A program made the translations under genes and the position numbers. Shown in pieces: positions 23,433-34,199 of a stretch of DNA of 64,000 nucleotides (position 1 is the first letter of the stretch; the number at the start of each line of letters is the position of its first letter). Source of the stretch: Nelumbo lutea (Eukaryota > Streptophyta > Magnoliopsida > Proteales > Nelumbonaceae); the NCBI GenBank assembly GCA_022828595.1, contig JAKGHH010000008.1, positions 618,728 through 682,727 on the forward strand, in the 5' to 3' direction. The notes below the pieces were generated by a model. That model was given only the letters and a program-made list of their open reading frames with translations. It did not search any database and was not told where the DNA came from.

Positions 23433-23441
23433 TATATATAG
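23433..23441 (+). promoter_or_regulatory. TATA box candidate for the pectinesterase gene
   Basis: TATATATAG lies about 112-120 bases before the ATG at 23553. The intervening CT/CA-rich leader (tctctctctctcgctcgcac...) is typical of a plant 5' UTR. Confidence 0.6.
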
Positions 23442-23552
23442 TTGAGTTACAGCACACACGTTCTCGCAATTCAAGCCATGTAATCATCTCTCTCTCTCTC
23501 GCTCGCACATATACCCCCCCACACACCCCCACATACACACAAACGCACAGGC

Positions 23553-25140
23553 ATGAATACGTACGAAATGCCGGGCTCAAGATATGCAAGTCATCAAAGA
23601 AAGAAATCCATGTTGTGGGGATGCTCTCTGTCCCTGTTGGTTGTTGCAATTGTTGCATTTTCTTGTGTAACCATTATTAGATCCTCAGGAGGAGGAGGAG
23701 GAGGAGTCCAGCCAAAACCCACAAAACCTCGTACCTCCGTAGTCTCTCGAGCCGTTGTCTCTACTTGCAAGGACACACTTTACCGAAAGCTTTGCGAGTC
23801 ATCGCTTCGTCTCTCGTCCACGGATGCTCCCCCAAAAACTTCAGGGGAGGTGTTTGACCTCTCAGTCAAGTTGGCCATCAGCCAAGCTGAGTCAGCTCGG
23901 TCGCTAGCATTCAACCTCAGTCTTGTTCGTCAAAAACAAGGGACCACCCATCATTATTCCATCACCGCCATGGACGACTGCATCGAGCTACTCGACGATA
24001 GCCTAGACCACCTCAACAATGTCCTGGACCCCAAGAAGAACCCGAGCCCAGACGACATACAGACATGGTTAAGTGCAGCCCTCACAAATCAAGACACTTG
24101 TCTGGAGAGCCTCCAGAATTACAAGTTTTCAACCGAAAAGGACATGATGGATGGGCATGCAAAAAACCTGTCTCAATTGATTAGTAACTCCCTAGCGTTG
24201 TACAAAACAACGAAGAGGATAAAAGACGCGAAAATTCCCAATCTCGGCGGTGGTGGTGGTGGTGGCGGCCGAAGATTGTTAACCGATGATGATAAGTTTC
24301 CGGCATGGCTGTCCAAAGGAGAACGAAAGCTTCTAGAAACATCAATCAAGGACATAGAAGCTAACGCGGTGGTAGCCCAGGACGGAAGTGGGACACACAC
24401 GACCATTGCGGAGGCAATTGCCTCAGCATCCCTGGTAGGTGGTGGTGGTGGGAGGACCGTAATTCACCTCAAAGCGGGGACTTATAATGAGAATATAAAC
24501 ATTCCCACCAAACAGAAAAACGTTATGTTGGTGGGAGATGGGAAGGGCGTCACTGTTATCGTTGGAAGCAAAAATGCTGAACAAGGCTCCACAACCTTCC
24601 GCTCTGCTACCGTCGGTAAGAAATACGTACTACAACACAGTTTTCACTTTTCACTTTTCACAGATAAACAAATAAAATGAGTTCTTGCACGCTAGAAGGG
24701 ACTCCGGATCACCTGCCAATAATATACGTTCCAACCATCCAAACATGATCTCACACTATACACTCATCATACATTGCGGGCCCCAACCTCACGGTGAGAT
24801 GTGCGGTGTTAGATGAAATTGGTAGAGGGTTGAAACGTATTTTATTGGCAGAATATCTCGTCTAACTTTATTCTTGACTCTTGACTCGTCGGGGCCGGGA
24901 GCAGCATACCACACACCAGCTGTATTTATCATTAAGACCAATCGCCAATTTTTAACCACATGACAGAGGCTATTCGGTAACCAGTATTGGGCCTTAAGGC
25001 CCTCAACCCCGCTGCATGACAATATTAATACTTGATAGTGCAGTGCCTACTGATCATGTACATTATATATATATATTTTATTTCAGGGTTGTGGGAGGTG
25101 AAATGATATTCTCTCTACGTAAGTTTTGGTAGAAATAGAC

Positions 25141-25185
<45 letters not shown>

Positions 25186-27356
25186 GTCTTCTAACCTCCA
25201 ACTCACAAGTAAGACACCCCTTCCCCAACTCGGATTTGGTCTCAACAACCTCCAACAAATGTCCCAATAAGCCACTGAAAATCTTCTGTCTTTCATGGCG
25301 ATATTTCAGAATATATATAAGATTATTGGGACACTTGCGGGATCAGATCCGGAATTCCCCCACCCAAAATTTATATAAATTATTATTATCATGGTTTTTA
25401 AAAATGAATCGGTGATTGAACCGGTTAGGGTTCGGTTATTGATTTGAACGGTTCGATTGTTTGATTCAAACGATTGACTCGTTCTGATAAAAATAAAAAA
25501 ATTAGAAAACGGTCAAAACTATTTGAATGATTAATCTACTTACTAACCAAAATTAACGGTTTTGAGAAAAAAACAGTTTTAAGAGAAACCGGTTCCCGGT
25601 TTTTCAGGTCCGATCTGGTTTTAAAAACCATATTGTTGTTGCCGCTTGTGTCTTCCAACCCCCCAACCAGGAGATCCCTCTCTCCTAATTTTATGGGGTA
25701 TAAGAAATATGGATGATAGTTGTGGGAGTTTGGCACTGAGTTCCAAAGCCCGTAGATGGACGGGTAATCAGGAAATTTTAAGACCTAAACGCCCTCTATT
25801 TGGGCCACCAAAGCCCCCTGTACTCACTTAAATGTATTCTTTTTCAATTGACATTACGCCCCTACATTTGTGTCCCTATTTATGTCCTTTATAGAAGAGT
25901 CAAAATGAACTCAGACGACCATCACAAACAAGCTTTTGTTTTCTTAGGAATCACATGTGGACAAAGATGTACTCGTATGCACAGAGGACTTAGATTTTGC
26001 CCTTTTGTTTTTTTGGTATTTGGTGACGAATCTACTAGTGAATACCATCCTCTTCACTAGATACCCTGCCGCCCACCCGCCACTGATAAAGTCCTTGAAC
26101 CCGCCACTGCTCTTACACTAATAATGATAAAATGTAAAATGGAGTCAGCTTCTACTTGTGGTACAGGTTAAGGGCTTAAAGCCACAAGACACTTGCCATG
26201 TGTCTATAATATATATTAATTTTTAAGGCATGTGCCTAAGTTTTTTAAATATAGGGCTATAAGTAAGAAGAGAATCAAATTAGAAAATTGTCAATTTTAG
26301 TTAGATAAATCAGAAATGGGAGAATTATGGGGTATAATGTTTGATCATTTCTTTTTTTTTTTCTTTCTTTTGATAAATTACCATTTTCATTCCAACTACA
26401 AATATTTTTAACCCTCTTTTTTTTTAAATAAAAAAAAAAACCTAACCAAATGTTAGATGTGTATCGGGTTAGATTCAACCATAGAATTAAACATCTGGCC
26501 AATTTTAAGGATTTATTTTTAACTTTTTTTTTTGGAAGGCTCTTTTTAACCGTTTAAATCAATAAGGTGATCTCTGCATGCATTAGAATAAGATACCACC
26601 AAAAAAAAGAAAAGAAATAAGATAAATTTGTTGTTTAAGTGAAAAAAAACTATCGTTTTCATGATAACAATAAAGGATTCAAAAGCGAAATGATATCTCG
26701 GGCCACATGCCATTTTGTCATAAAGCGATAAACCGCTTTGGATTTGCGGCCCAACATGGATATCTGGAGAGCACCAACTCTGTTCAATGCTTTGTCGGTA
26801 TCCTCCCCAAAAAGAATCAAAAGGTTTCCTTAAATTTATAAAAATTTTAAAATCACAACTCTCCATAGTCTTACTAATAGCTCTTTATAAGTTACATCTT
26901 GTCCATAAATTTAAAATTAATTTACGATTAGGATTTATCTCACCTATATCACCTATATGATAGGACTAAAAATTCTGATTTAGGCTGAATAACCATTCTT
27001 TCAATTTAAATTTATAATTTCCTTACAAGGACTCAGAAAATTTGAGGAAAAACCTTACATATGTATGACCGCGTGCACAAGCACGTGCTGAATAAAAAAT
27101 TGTTTTACTCATTTGAACATTTTTAATATTTAATTATTTTTTATATCATTTTGAAAGGTTACACAATATGGTACCCATCTCAATGCAAGTACAAGCGAAT
27201 TTGATTTACAATTCATTTTATTTTGTATTAACATAAAGTTTTTGCCTTTTTTCATTTTACAATCTGCATTATGAAATCAGATGTTATAATAAATACAACT
27301 TAACTTGTAAATCTTTCCAAATTATTCTAATTTTTGTTTCCATTTATAATAAATAA

Positions 27357-27416
<60 letters not shown>

Positions 27417-29679
27417 GTTGTTGTTGTTATATCTTAATAAACACATGCTGAATGTGGGCCCAAGCAAAGGCAATTTATCGGGAGCAGCCCTTCAGTGAGT
27501 TCCCAAGAACCAACCCTCTCTACATGAATTAATTGGCCAGATGTGGGTCAACTGGCAACCCTAGAACCAATATTTTTCTTTTGAACTGTATGTATTACAT
27601 TTAGAAATATGCGAAGCATAGCTTGCCACGTTGGTCCTCACACCTAGCGTCTCACAGGCGCCTCACACGTACATCCTACCATGTATTGAAAATATGTTCC
27701 TTATTTATTAGTTATTATTTAATGGAGATGCTCCCAATGCACGGTGGATGTACAGGCGCCCATTTGTGAGAGCAGATCCCACTCCGTAAATGTGATAGTG
27801 ATAGCATGTCTGCCCCTCACGACGTTGCGCCCCAAAAACGTCCCACGGCATCACGTGATGCCGCGTGTCCTCTCACACTCGGGCACCCGAGATAATGGAA
27901 TGGCCGTTAGCACGTCTAGTTAGCTCTCATTTTGCCCCAAAAGCCAGTTAGAACCCATTTCTCATTTTTCTCTCTCTAATCTCAGCCTTTTACCAGGACT
28001 TTCGACCTCCACTTTCTGAAATTCGCCGAAACTTGCCGAGTTCGTTCCGGAAAATAGCCAACCGGTGGTGCGTTTATATCTTCACTCTCAGATCTGACAT
28101 TCTTAGATTTGTTTTTCTCAAAGAGCAGTAGAGTGCTTCCATGGTGAAGCAATTCTGCAACAAACTAACTACACATTAAATCGAAGAACTACATAAGAAT
28201 TGACATGGAAAGAAAGAGAACAGCACAAATAAAATCCAATTATCAGACTTTCCTTGAGGTTATATTCCTTCAGCGCATCTTCTCTTCTCTTTAGCCAAAC
28301 CATCCAATCAAATGAACAGATAATGAATTTTGAAAGCAATGCTCTTAGTTTTTGAAGCAAAAGAATTTGAGGGCTGTGAAAAGAAATGCTTAGGGACTAA
28401 AAAATTTGAGAAAAACAAATATGAGTCTGAGACTGAGAATGCCAGATCTGAGAGTGAAGATGGAAATACACCGCTTGTTGGTTATCTTCCAAAACGAACT
28501 TGACAAGTTCTAGCGATTTCCGACAGGTTTTAAAGAGCGGAGGTCGAGAGTTCAGGTGAGAAGCTGAGATTCAAAAGAGAATAGTGAGAGATGGATTTGA
28601 ACTGGCTTTTTGGGCAAAATGATAGCTAACGGCCTGCATAAAGGAGAGGTGCCCAGGTGTGGGAGGACACGCGACATCTTGTGATGCCGTGGGACGTTTT
28701 TGGGACGCAACTTCATCGGGGGGGCAGATTCGAACTCTGATAGCATCACTATCAATATCAGTTAGAAAAATTATAAAGTAATTATTCAGTTAGGGGAGTT
28801 TTGGGGGGTGGTTGTTTAAGACTTTAAGACATTAATAAGGTCTAAGTCTAAGGTGGACTATTAATACTCTATTAGTGCTACTACCAAATTGGAAATGAAT
28901 AATAGTCCAAGTGAGATGGATCTCAATATATAATTAAGATTAGGAATGTAGGCAGTTGATGATGAGGTTATTATATATAATTGATTTCAGCTGCAATGGG
29001 CGAAGGATTTATTGCCCGAGACATAACTTTCGTAAACAACGCGGGTCCTGCCAAACATCAAGCAGTTGCCCTTCGAGTAGGAGCGGACAAGTCGGTGATA
29101 TATCGGTGCTCCATAGTTGGGTACCAAGACACCCTCTACACTCACTCAAACCGCCAGTTCTACCGAGACACCGACATCTATGGCACCGTTGATTTCATAT
29201 TTGGGAACTCGGCAGTTGTGTTTCAGAACTGCAACATATTCGTGAGGAAGGGCATGTCAGGTCAGAAAAGCTTTGTGACAGCCCAAGGGAGAAAAGATCC
29301 AAATCAAAACACCGGCATCTCAATCCACAACTGTAAGATCGTAGCGGCATCTGATGCCAAGGGTCAGCAGTCGACGTACTTGGGAAGACCATGGCAGCGT
29401 TACTCCAGGACGGTGATTATGCAATCCTACTTGGATGATTGCATCCACCCGGCAGGATGGTTTCCCTGGTCTGGCAGCTTCGCCCTTTCTACACTTTATT
29501 ATGGGGAATACATGAACTCGGGTCCTGGTTCCTCCACATCTGGTCGCGTCAGCTGGTCTGGCTACCACCCCTCCCTTGCAACGGCGGAGGCCACAAAGTT
29601 CACTGTTGCCAATTTTATTGCGGGGAACCTTTGGCTGCCATCCACTGGGGTCGCATTTGATTCAGGCCTTCATGGATAA
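23553..29679 (+). CDS. Pectin methylesterase (type I, PMEI pro-region plus catalytic domain), two exons
   Basis: Exons 23553-24615 and 28991-29679 (intron GT 24616...AG 28990, phase 1) encode 583 residues, usual for type-I plant pectinesterases. It demethylates cell-wall homogalacturonan, releasing methanol. Residues 22-42 are a membrane anchor or signal segment. The PMEI domain spans about 66-218 with its four Cys (72, 81, 143, 183). Two basic processing motifs follow, RRLL at 240-243 and RKLL at 258-261, where subtilases normally cut. The catalytic domain runs 268-583 with Gln378, Gln400-Asp401 (GYQDTL), Asp422 (TVDFIFG), Arg487 and Trp489 (LGRPW), so all catalytic residues known from the family are present. 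Odd: three glycine runs (46-51, 232-239, 296-300). The ATG at 23553 precedes the anchor directly. The frame is intact, so it is likely functional. Confidence 0.95.
25140..25183. repeat. (TTA)n microsatellite
   Basis: Uninterrupted TTA/ATT run of about 44 bases in the pectinesterase intron. Confidence 0.95.
25391..25631. mobile_element. MITE, copy 2 of the family at 10821-11125
   Basis: Left end atggtttttaaaaatgaatc; right end ctggttttaaaaaccat. Ends are inverted over about 15 bases. The internal words gactcgttctgataaaaa and cggtcaaaactatttgaatg are shared with the copy at 10.8-11.1 kb. Length 241 bp. No clean target duplication. Confidence 0.65.
27357..27416. repeat. (TTA)n microsatellite
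   Basis: TTA/ATT run of about 57-60 bases in the pectinesterase intron. Confidence 0.95.
27640..27785. mobile_element. Fold-back MITE relative
   Basis: Arms gcgcctcacacgtacatcc and ggatgtacaggcgcc form an inverted repeat around an AT-rich loop, and caatgcacggtgga and gagcagatccca match the element at 18606-18777. Borders are approximate. Confidence 0.55.
27794..28753. mobile_element. Mutator-like (MULE-type) non-autonomous element with ~330-350 bp terminal inverted repeats
   Basis: The left arm (27794-28122) and the complement of the right arm (28406-28753) align almost throughout. Shared words include caaaaacgtcccacggcatca, cgtgtcctc.cacac, ggccgttagc, agccagtt, ctcgacctcc-like text, cttcactctcagatctg and atttgtttttctcaaa. 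The outer termini are gatagtgat and its complement atcactatc. About 280 bp of unique DNA lies between the arms. Long inverted arms are typical of TIR-MULEs. A 9-bp target duplication is not apparent. Confidence 0.8.
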
Positions 29680-30149
29680 AATTAATTAATATCGTATTTG
29701 TAATTTGTATGGTCTCTAGATCCTCTCTACTTCTACGGCTCTACGCTATCTACCATACCGTAATTATAAGCCTGCTTAATTATGTGATTTCATTTGGAAA
29801 TGTACAGTTGTCCAAAACAACTTTCTTTTAATTCTCTGTGTGTCTATGTAATTAAAATTTTCTTTCTACATATCCATGTATACAATACATTACCGCCGTG
29901 CAGTGGGATTTGGGAGCATCTCCCTTGCAAACTTGCATAATATATTATGTAGTACGAGAAGAAAATGAGATGTTCTCCATGTGTGACTGCCATGATATAT
30001 AGGTAAACCGTAAACGTGGGCAGACTTATTATTGTGGGCGACTCAAATTAGAATACCTACTCTATGCTTTCTGCTTTATATACGCAGGTAAAGTGAGAAA
30101 CGAGAAAATTAACATAGGAAGGTTAGTATTAGCATATCAATAAATATAT
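29680..30149. other. 3' flank of the pectinesterase gene
   Basis: The stop codon ends at 29679. AT-rich sequence follows, with aattaaaattttc near 29850 as a weak polyadenylation region. Nothing else is recognised up to the target duplication of the next element. Confidence 0.6.
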
Positions 30150-30154
30150 TAATA

Positions 30155-30798
30155 CCATCCTGCTCAATCCGAAGTGGTGCAAGAATTAAGGAGAGCAACT
30201 AGATAGTTCTTGTTGACAAGGCGGGATCGAATTACAAGGATGAGGTCGTGCTTCAAGACCTGCTATCAAGAAAGAAGTTAGAGGCCCGAGGAGTTATCCC
30301 CGGATAAGTACTCCAATGCTCAAGTCAGTAGAAAGTGACAGATGGTCAGGCCGAGCTATAAGGATGTTGATCCAAGATAAGTAGTAGTATAGGTCTTAGA
30401 AGTTTGGATCCCTTACCTCGAGCATGGAGTACCTTTTTATAGTCAAAGATTCGTGTCCTAATCGAATTGAGCTTCCGGGGTTGTCGGGATGAGGTTAGCA
30501 ACCGAGGTTTCCAGGACAGAGTCCCATTTCCTAGCGGAATCGTCTTCCATATTCCTCTTTATCCGTAGTTGTGCTCATCCATGTGATGTGTGGTTGACGT
30601 GGCTGAAAGGATAAGATGGGGGGCCACAATAATAGTGTAGCTCAGCCAAGCTATGCCGACATGGCCGAGCTAGGCCGATGTGCCCAAGCTATGCCGACAT
30701 AGATGAGCTAGGCCGATGTGGCCGAGCTATGCCGACGTGGTCGGGCGATAGCTGGGCGGCCACATTCTCATAGGGCCAGCTCAACCATGACCGGAACA
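30155..30798 (-). repeat. Left (3') LTR, 644 bp
   Basis: Aligns with 35876-36297 from tgctcaatccgaagtggtgc to accatgaccggaaca. Its first bases (ccatcctg) differ from the TGATGCTA of the other LTR, so the terminal TG is mutated. It keeps about 150 bp (near 30340-30490) absent from the right LTR, including a TATA-like sequence (complement ctataaaaagg, 30432-30442), and extra copies of gccgagctatgccgacgtgg words at 30640-30750. Confidence 0.9.
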
Positions 30799-30815
30799 CC
30801 ACACCCCCAGTTCTG
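30799..30815 (-). other. Polypurine tract of the gypsy element
   Basis: On the minus strand aactgggggtgtgg lies immediately upstream of the 3' LTR, the required position for plus-strand DNA priming. Confidence 0.55.
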
Positions 30816-31139
30816 AGGTCGAGGAATGAAGTAGTCCAATTCGTTCTTTGGCTGAGGAACACCCAAGTTGATTTTTGGATGAGCGTCTGGCCCCTTTGGT
30901 GTTCCTTCGCACTTGTCGCAATCTTGAGGACCGGGCAATATGGAATGTGGCCAAAGAATCTTCCCATCGTTGGCCACAGAACTCTAAGAGCTCCGACTTC
31001 GGATTCCAAACACCACTCCCCCAGTTCTAGAGCCGAGGAGGGGGAGTGCTTGGTCCAAAGTATTGCACGGTTGCATAGCTTGGTAGAGTGTCGAGGTGTC
31101 AAACTGAGCTTCCAACTCCGTCCTCCTAGTGGAAACGAG

Positions 31140-31690
31140 GAACGGCTTTGATTCCAAGTGGAAGTCGAGCTTCTATGTCGTGGTCACTGTGATGCTCGGC
31201 CATGATGCGCCGAGCTTTGGGGTTGGGTCTGAATTTCGAAGGTAAGGCCATTGTGATGCTCGACCATGATGTGTCAAGCTTCCGAAGTCGAGGCTTAGCC
31301 TTGTTGTATGCCGAGGAAAGGCTTTTTACTGTTGGTTAGAGGCGGAGCTTCGGAGTTGAGGTCGTTGTGATGCTCGGCCATAGTGCACCGAGCTACGAAG
31401 TCAGGGCCCTTAGGGTTGCCAAGCTATGGAACTGAGGCCATTGCGATACTCGGCTATGTCTTGCCAAGCTTTGAAGCTGAGGGCCTCCAGGTGCCAAGCT
31501 TGTTGTGATGTTTGATTGTGACTTGCCGAGCTTCAAAGCTGGGGGCCTCGTAAGTGTCGAGCTATTGTGATGCTTGGTTGTGGCTTTCCGACCTTCGAAG
31601 TTAGGGGCCTCGCAGGTGCCAAGCTATTGTGATGCTTGATTGTGGTCTGCCAAGCTTTGAAATTGGGGGTATGCTCATCGGTTGAGGAAC
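31140..31690. repeat. Tandem repeat in the 3' non-coding region of the gypsy element, about 62-bp units
   Basis: Units with ccaagctttgaagctgaggg and variants start at 31464, 31526, 31588 and 31650, spacing exactly 62. Each contains attgtgatgcttggttgtgg or a variant. More diverged copies (gtgatgctcggccat, gccgagctt) extend back to about 31140. A separate phrase, caccactcccccagttctag and variants, recurs at about 30798, 31009 and 31718. Confidence 0.85.
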
Positions 31691-32047
31691 TTGTACTTGA
31701 AATTTCGGGATCCGAGCACCACTCCCCTAGTTTCGAAGTCGAAGAGTGGGATGCTCGGCTAAGGCAAAGCGAGGCCTCCTTTGTTGTTGGGCGTCTCGAG
31801 GAAACCAGGGGAACTAGTTGACCTAGTGGGCCTGGGCGAACCTCAAGCACCTGCATCAGTGGTTGGACCGCTACCGCTAGGTGGACCGGAGCAATTAATG
31901 CCCTGGCTGTTGCTTGTCAAGGTCGTCACTTCGATTTCTGAGGCTTTGTGTATGTAGTAGCAGGCACGTCGATTGGTCCTCCCAAGCTTTGTTAGGGCGG
32001 CGTTTGATCTTTACTGTACATCTAGCGTCGATTCGCATTCTTGTGGG

Positions 32048-32055
32048 CTATAAGA
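32048..32055 (+). promoter_or_regulatory. TATA-like sequence upstream of the antisense ORF
   Basis: ctataaga lies about 125 bases before the first ATG (32176) of the plus-strand ORF relic, oriented to drive it. No experiment or comparison backs this; it is a position-based suggestion. Confidence 0.25.
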
Positions 32056-32175
32056 GGGGATGAAGGGGCATTTCCCCCTTGTCATTTGCAATAGGAGTTG
32101 CTGGGATAGCTCAGCGGGGTGTTGTCAGCGTTGCTCAGTGCTTTGTTTTTATTCCTCGGCTTCAAGCTCGGTAAG

Positions 32176-32776
32176 ATGTCTTCCTCATTTTCCCATTCTC
32201 CGCTTCTAGCTCTTCTAGTTCTAGTGGGTCCGATTACGAGTCTGAGGATGGGGTTTTTGAAGATGTCGAGGTTGATCCTTCTAGTGTAGAAGTCGAGCTT
32301 CTATTGCTGGCAGGTCATCGATTTGGGACTTCCAATGAGGTGCATGTAGCACTGTGAGATGGCAACCGATGCTCGGCCCAACGAATTTTATGTGTACGAG
32401 AATAGTCTAGAAGCCAGGTTGAGGTTTCCTCTGAACGAAGGGGTTGACGAGGTACATGCATGGTTTTGAGTACTGCCGGTGCAGCTGATGCCAAACTCCT
32501 TTAGGTTTTTGGTCGGCCTTTTGTCCTACTGCGTCGTCCGTGATATCGAGTTGACACTGGGTATGGTGAACTTCTTTCTTCAACTCAAACTCACCAACAG
32601 GGCTATAACTATTTCTCGACTAGGAAGAATGTCAAAGTGCTGGTTGGGGCACCTTCCTCTCTGAAGCACTGGAACGAGACTTTCTTCTTTGTCCACTATC
32701 CTGGGGTCCTCCCCTTCCCGGTTGTGCTACAAGAGCCGAGAACGAGAGTGCCCCAACATCAATGGTCCACGCTTAC
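32176..32776 (+). pseudogene. Antisense additional ORF of the gypsy element (putative gypsy-type transposon domain, PF04195-like)
   Basis: Read on the plus strand, opposite to gag-pol: a Ser-rich and acidic start (GSDYESEDGVFEDVEVD), then NEFYVYENSLEARLRFPLNE, PVQLMPNSFRFLVGLLSYC, LTLGMVNFFLQLKL, and after a frameshift near 32600 GYNYFSTRKNVKVLVGAPSS and LKHWNETFFFVHYPGVLP. The spacing (Y...L..GLRFPL, a middle P.QL.PN..R.L.GF, FFQL, then YFS.R and P.S.K.W...FFFV) matches the plant domain annotated as putative gypsy-type transposon / Transposase_28. At least two stops and one frameshift interrupt it, and the start is uncertain. Tat-group elements are known to carry extra ORFs between pol and the 3' LTR, some in antisense. 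Confidence 0.75.
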
Positions 32777-32779
32777 TTC

Positions 32780-33378
32780 CTGAGTGTACCGATAACTTCC
32801 TTTAGGTCAGCCAAGTGGTGCTCGGCCTTTTAATTCTTTACTAGCATTTCGTCGACGTATGCTTCTACGTTTTGGCCAAGCTGATCCTTGAACACCTCAT
32901 TCACTAGCCGTTGGTAAGTGGCTCCAGTGTTCTTGAGGCCAAAGGGCATTACCTTGTAGCAATACAAGTCGCGGTCAGTGATGAAAGCAGATTTCTCCTA
33001 ATCGTCGATGTGCATCCGGATCTGATTGTACCCTGAGAAGGCATCCATAAAGCTCGGGAGTTCATGGCCCATCGTTGCATTAATGAGTTGGTTGATCCTT
33101 GGTAAAGGAAAGTTGTCTTTGGGGCAGGCTTTGTTTAGGTCGGTGAAGTCGATGCATATCCTCCACTTCCCATTGGCTTTCTTCACCATCACCACGTTGG
33201 CTAGCCAGTCGGGATATTTGACTTCTCGAATGAAGCCGGTGTCGAGCAATTTTTGCACTTCATCTGTGATCACTTGCCACCATTCTGTCACGAAGATCAT
33301 CTTCTTCTGCTTGATAAGCCGGTAGCGAGGACTGGCATTCAAACGATGCGTGATGATCTCGAGGTCGATCCCCGGCAT
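32780..33378 (-). pseudogene. Gypsy RT fragment
   Basis: Minus-strand motifs in order: the pre-RT stretch ASPRYRLIKQKK, EVQKLLDTGFIREVKYPDWL, VVMVKKANGKWRICIDFTDL, ACPKDNFPLPRI, MDAFSGYNQI, then past a stop at about 32998 ITDRDLYCYKVMPFGLKNTG, AT.QRLVNEVF and AYVDEMLVK. The active-site YVDD reads YVDE here, so the second catalytic Asp is replaced. Coding homology stops at about 32780, where sequence switches to the antisense ORF; the rest of RT, RNase H and integrase are deleted. Confidence 0.9.
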
Positions 33379-33759
33379 ATCTGCTGCCGACCAAGCAAAT
33401 ATGCCAGTGTGGTCCCTTAGTAGCTGTACAAGCTCTTCCTAGAGGCGGTCATCTAGGATAGAACCAACCTGGACTATCCTCTCAGGGTCTTCTTCGTTGA
33501 GTGGCACCTGGATGAGGTTTTCAACAGTTTGGTCGCATTGTGCTCTCACTTCATCCCTTAGATCATAAGCTTTTTCCATCAATGTTTCCGTGGCCGAGCA
33601 TAGTCCAAGGTAGGAGAGCAAGTAGCACTACCGCGTAGTTCTTTGGTCCCCACGTGCTACCCCTATGCCATATTCAGTGAGGAACTTCATGGCGAGGTGG
33701 AATGTAGAGACTGTAGCCTGCAAAGCGTTAAGGGTCGGCCTGCCAAGGATGGCATTGTA

Positions 33760-34199
33760 CTATGAGGGGCAACGAACCACAATGAAGTCCACCATGGTCG
33801 TTGCAGTAATGTCACCATCTCCACTCAGTAAGGGAAGGGTTATTCTCCTGGTGGGTAGGAGGGACTCCCCAAAGAAGCCCATTAGGGGAGCGTTGACAGG
33901 GGTGAGGCGCTCCTTGTCGATGCCAAGCTTCTCAAATGCGTCCTCGAAGAGTACATCGGTGGAGGTACCTGTGTCAACCAGGATCCACCTTATCTCGAAG
34001 TTGGCCACCTCGACTGTGATTACCAAGGCGTCGTCATGCAGGGTCTGAACCCCCCGGAGGTCATTGTCGGTGAATGTGATAGATTGGCTGCGCTTCTTCT
34101 TGTGTCCCCAACTATCGATCTTACACAGTCGCGCATACTTCTTGTGCCCCAAGCTACTCTCTCCTCCTGCGATGATTCCACCTAATATGATGTGGATCA
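33760..34199 (-). pseudogene. Gypsy protease region
   Basis: The minus-strand frame continues from gag: SQSITFTDNDL, DALVITVEVANFEIRWILVD, then the aspartic-protease active site VDTGTSTDVLFEDAFEKLGI at about 33930-33995, and TRRITLPLLSGDGDIT. The DTG triad is intact, but the downstream link to RT (33379-33760) is broken by stops. Confidence 0.85.

Larger units (their letters stand above)
24616..28990 (+). other. Pectinesterase intron, 4375 bp, with several insertions
   Basis: Boundaries gtaagaa...ttgatttcag join ...TFRSATV to AAMGEGF, the normal family sequence at this conserved intron position. The intron holds (TTA)n tracts, a MITE copy (25391-25631), a fold-back MITE relative (about 27640-27785) and a Mutator-like element (27794-28753). 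No other gene is seen in it. Confidence 0.9.

Noticed and set aside
23345..23680. Open frames overlapping the PME start on both strands
   Set aside because: They are shadows of the 5' UTR and first exon; the PME frame has full domain support.
30689..31151. Overlapping plus and minus open frames at the inner edge of the left gypsy LTR
   Set aside because: They run through LTR and non-coding repeat sequence on both strands and show no domain.
31533..31856. 107-codon minus-strand frame
   Set aside because: Made of 62-bp tandem repeats; no retroelement domain.
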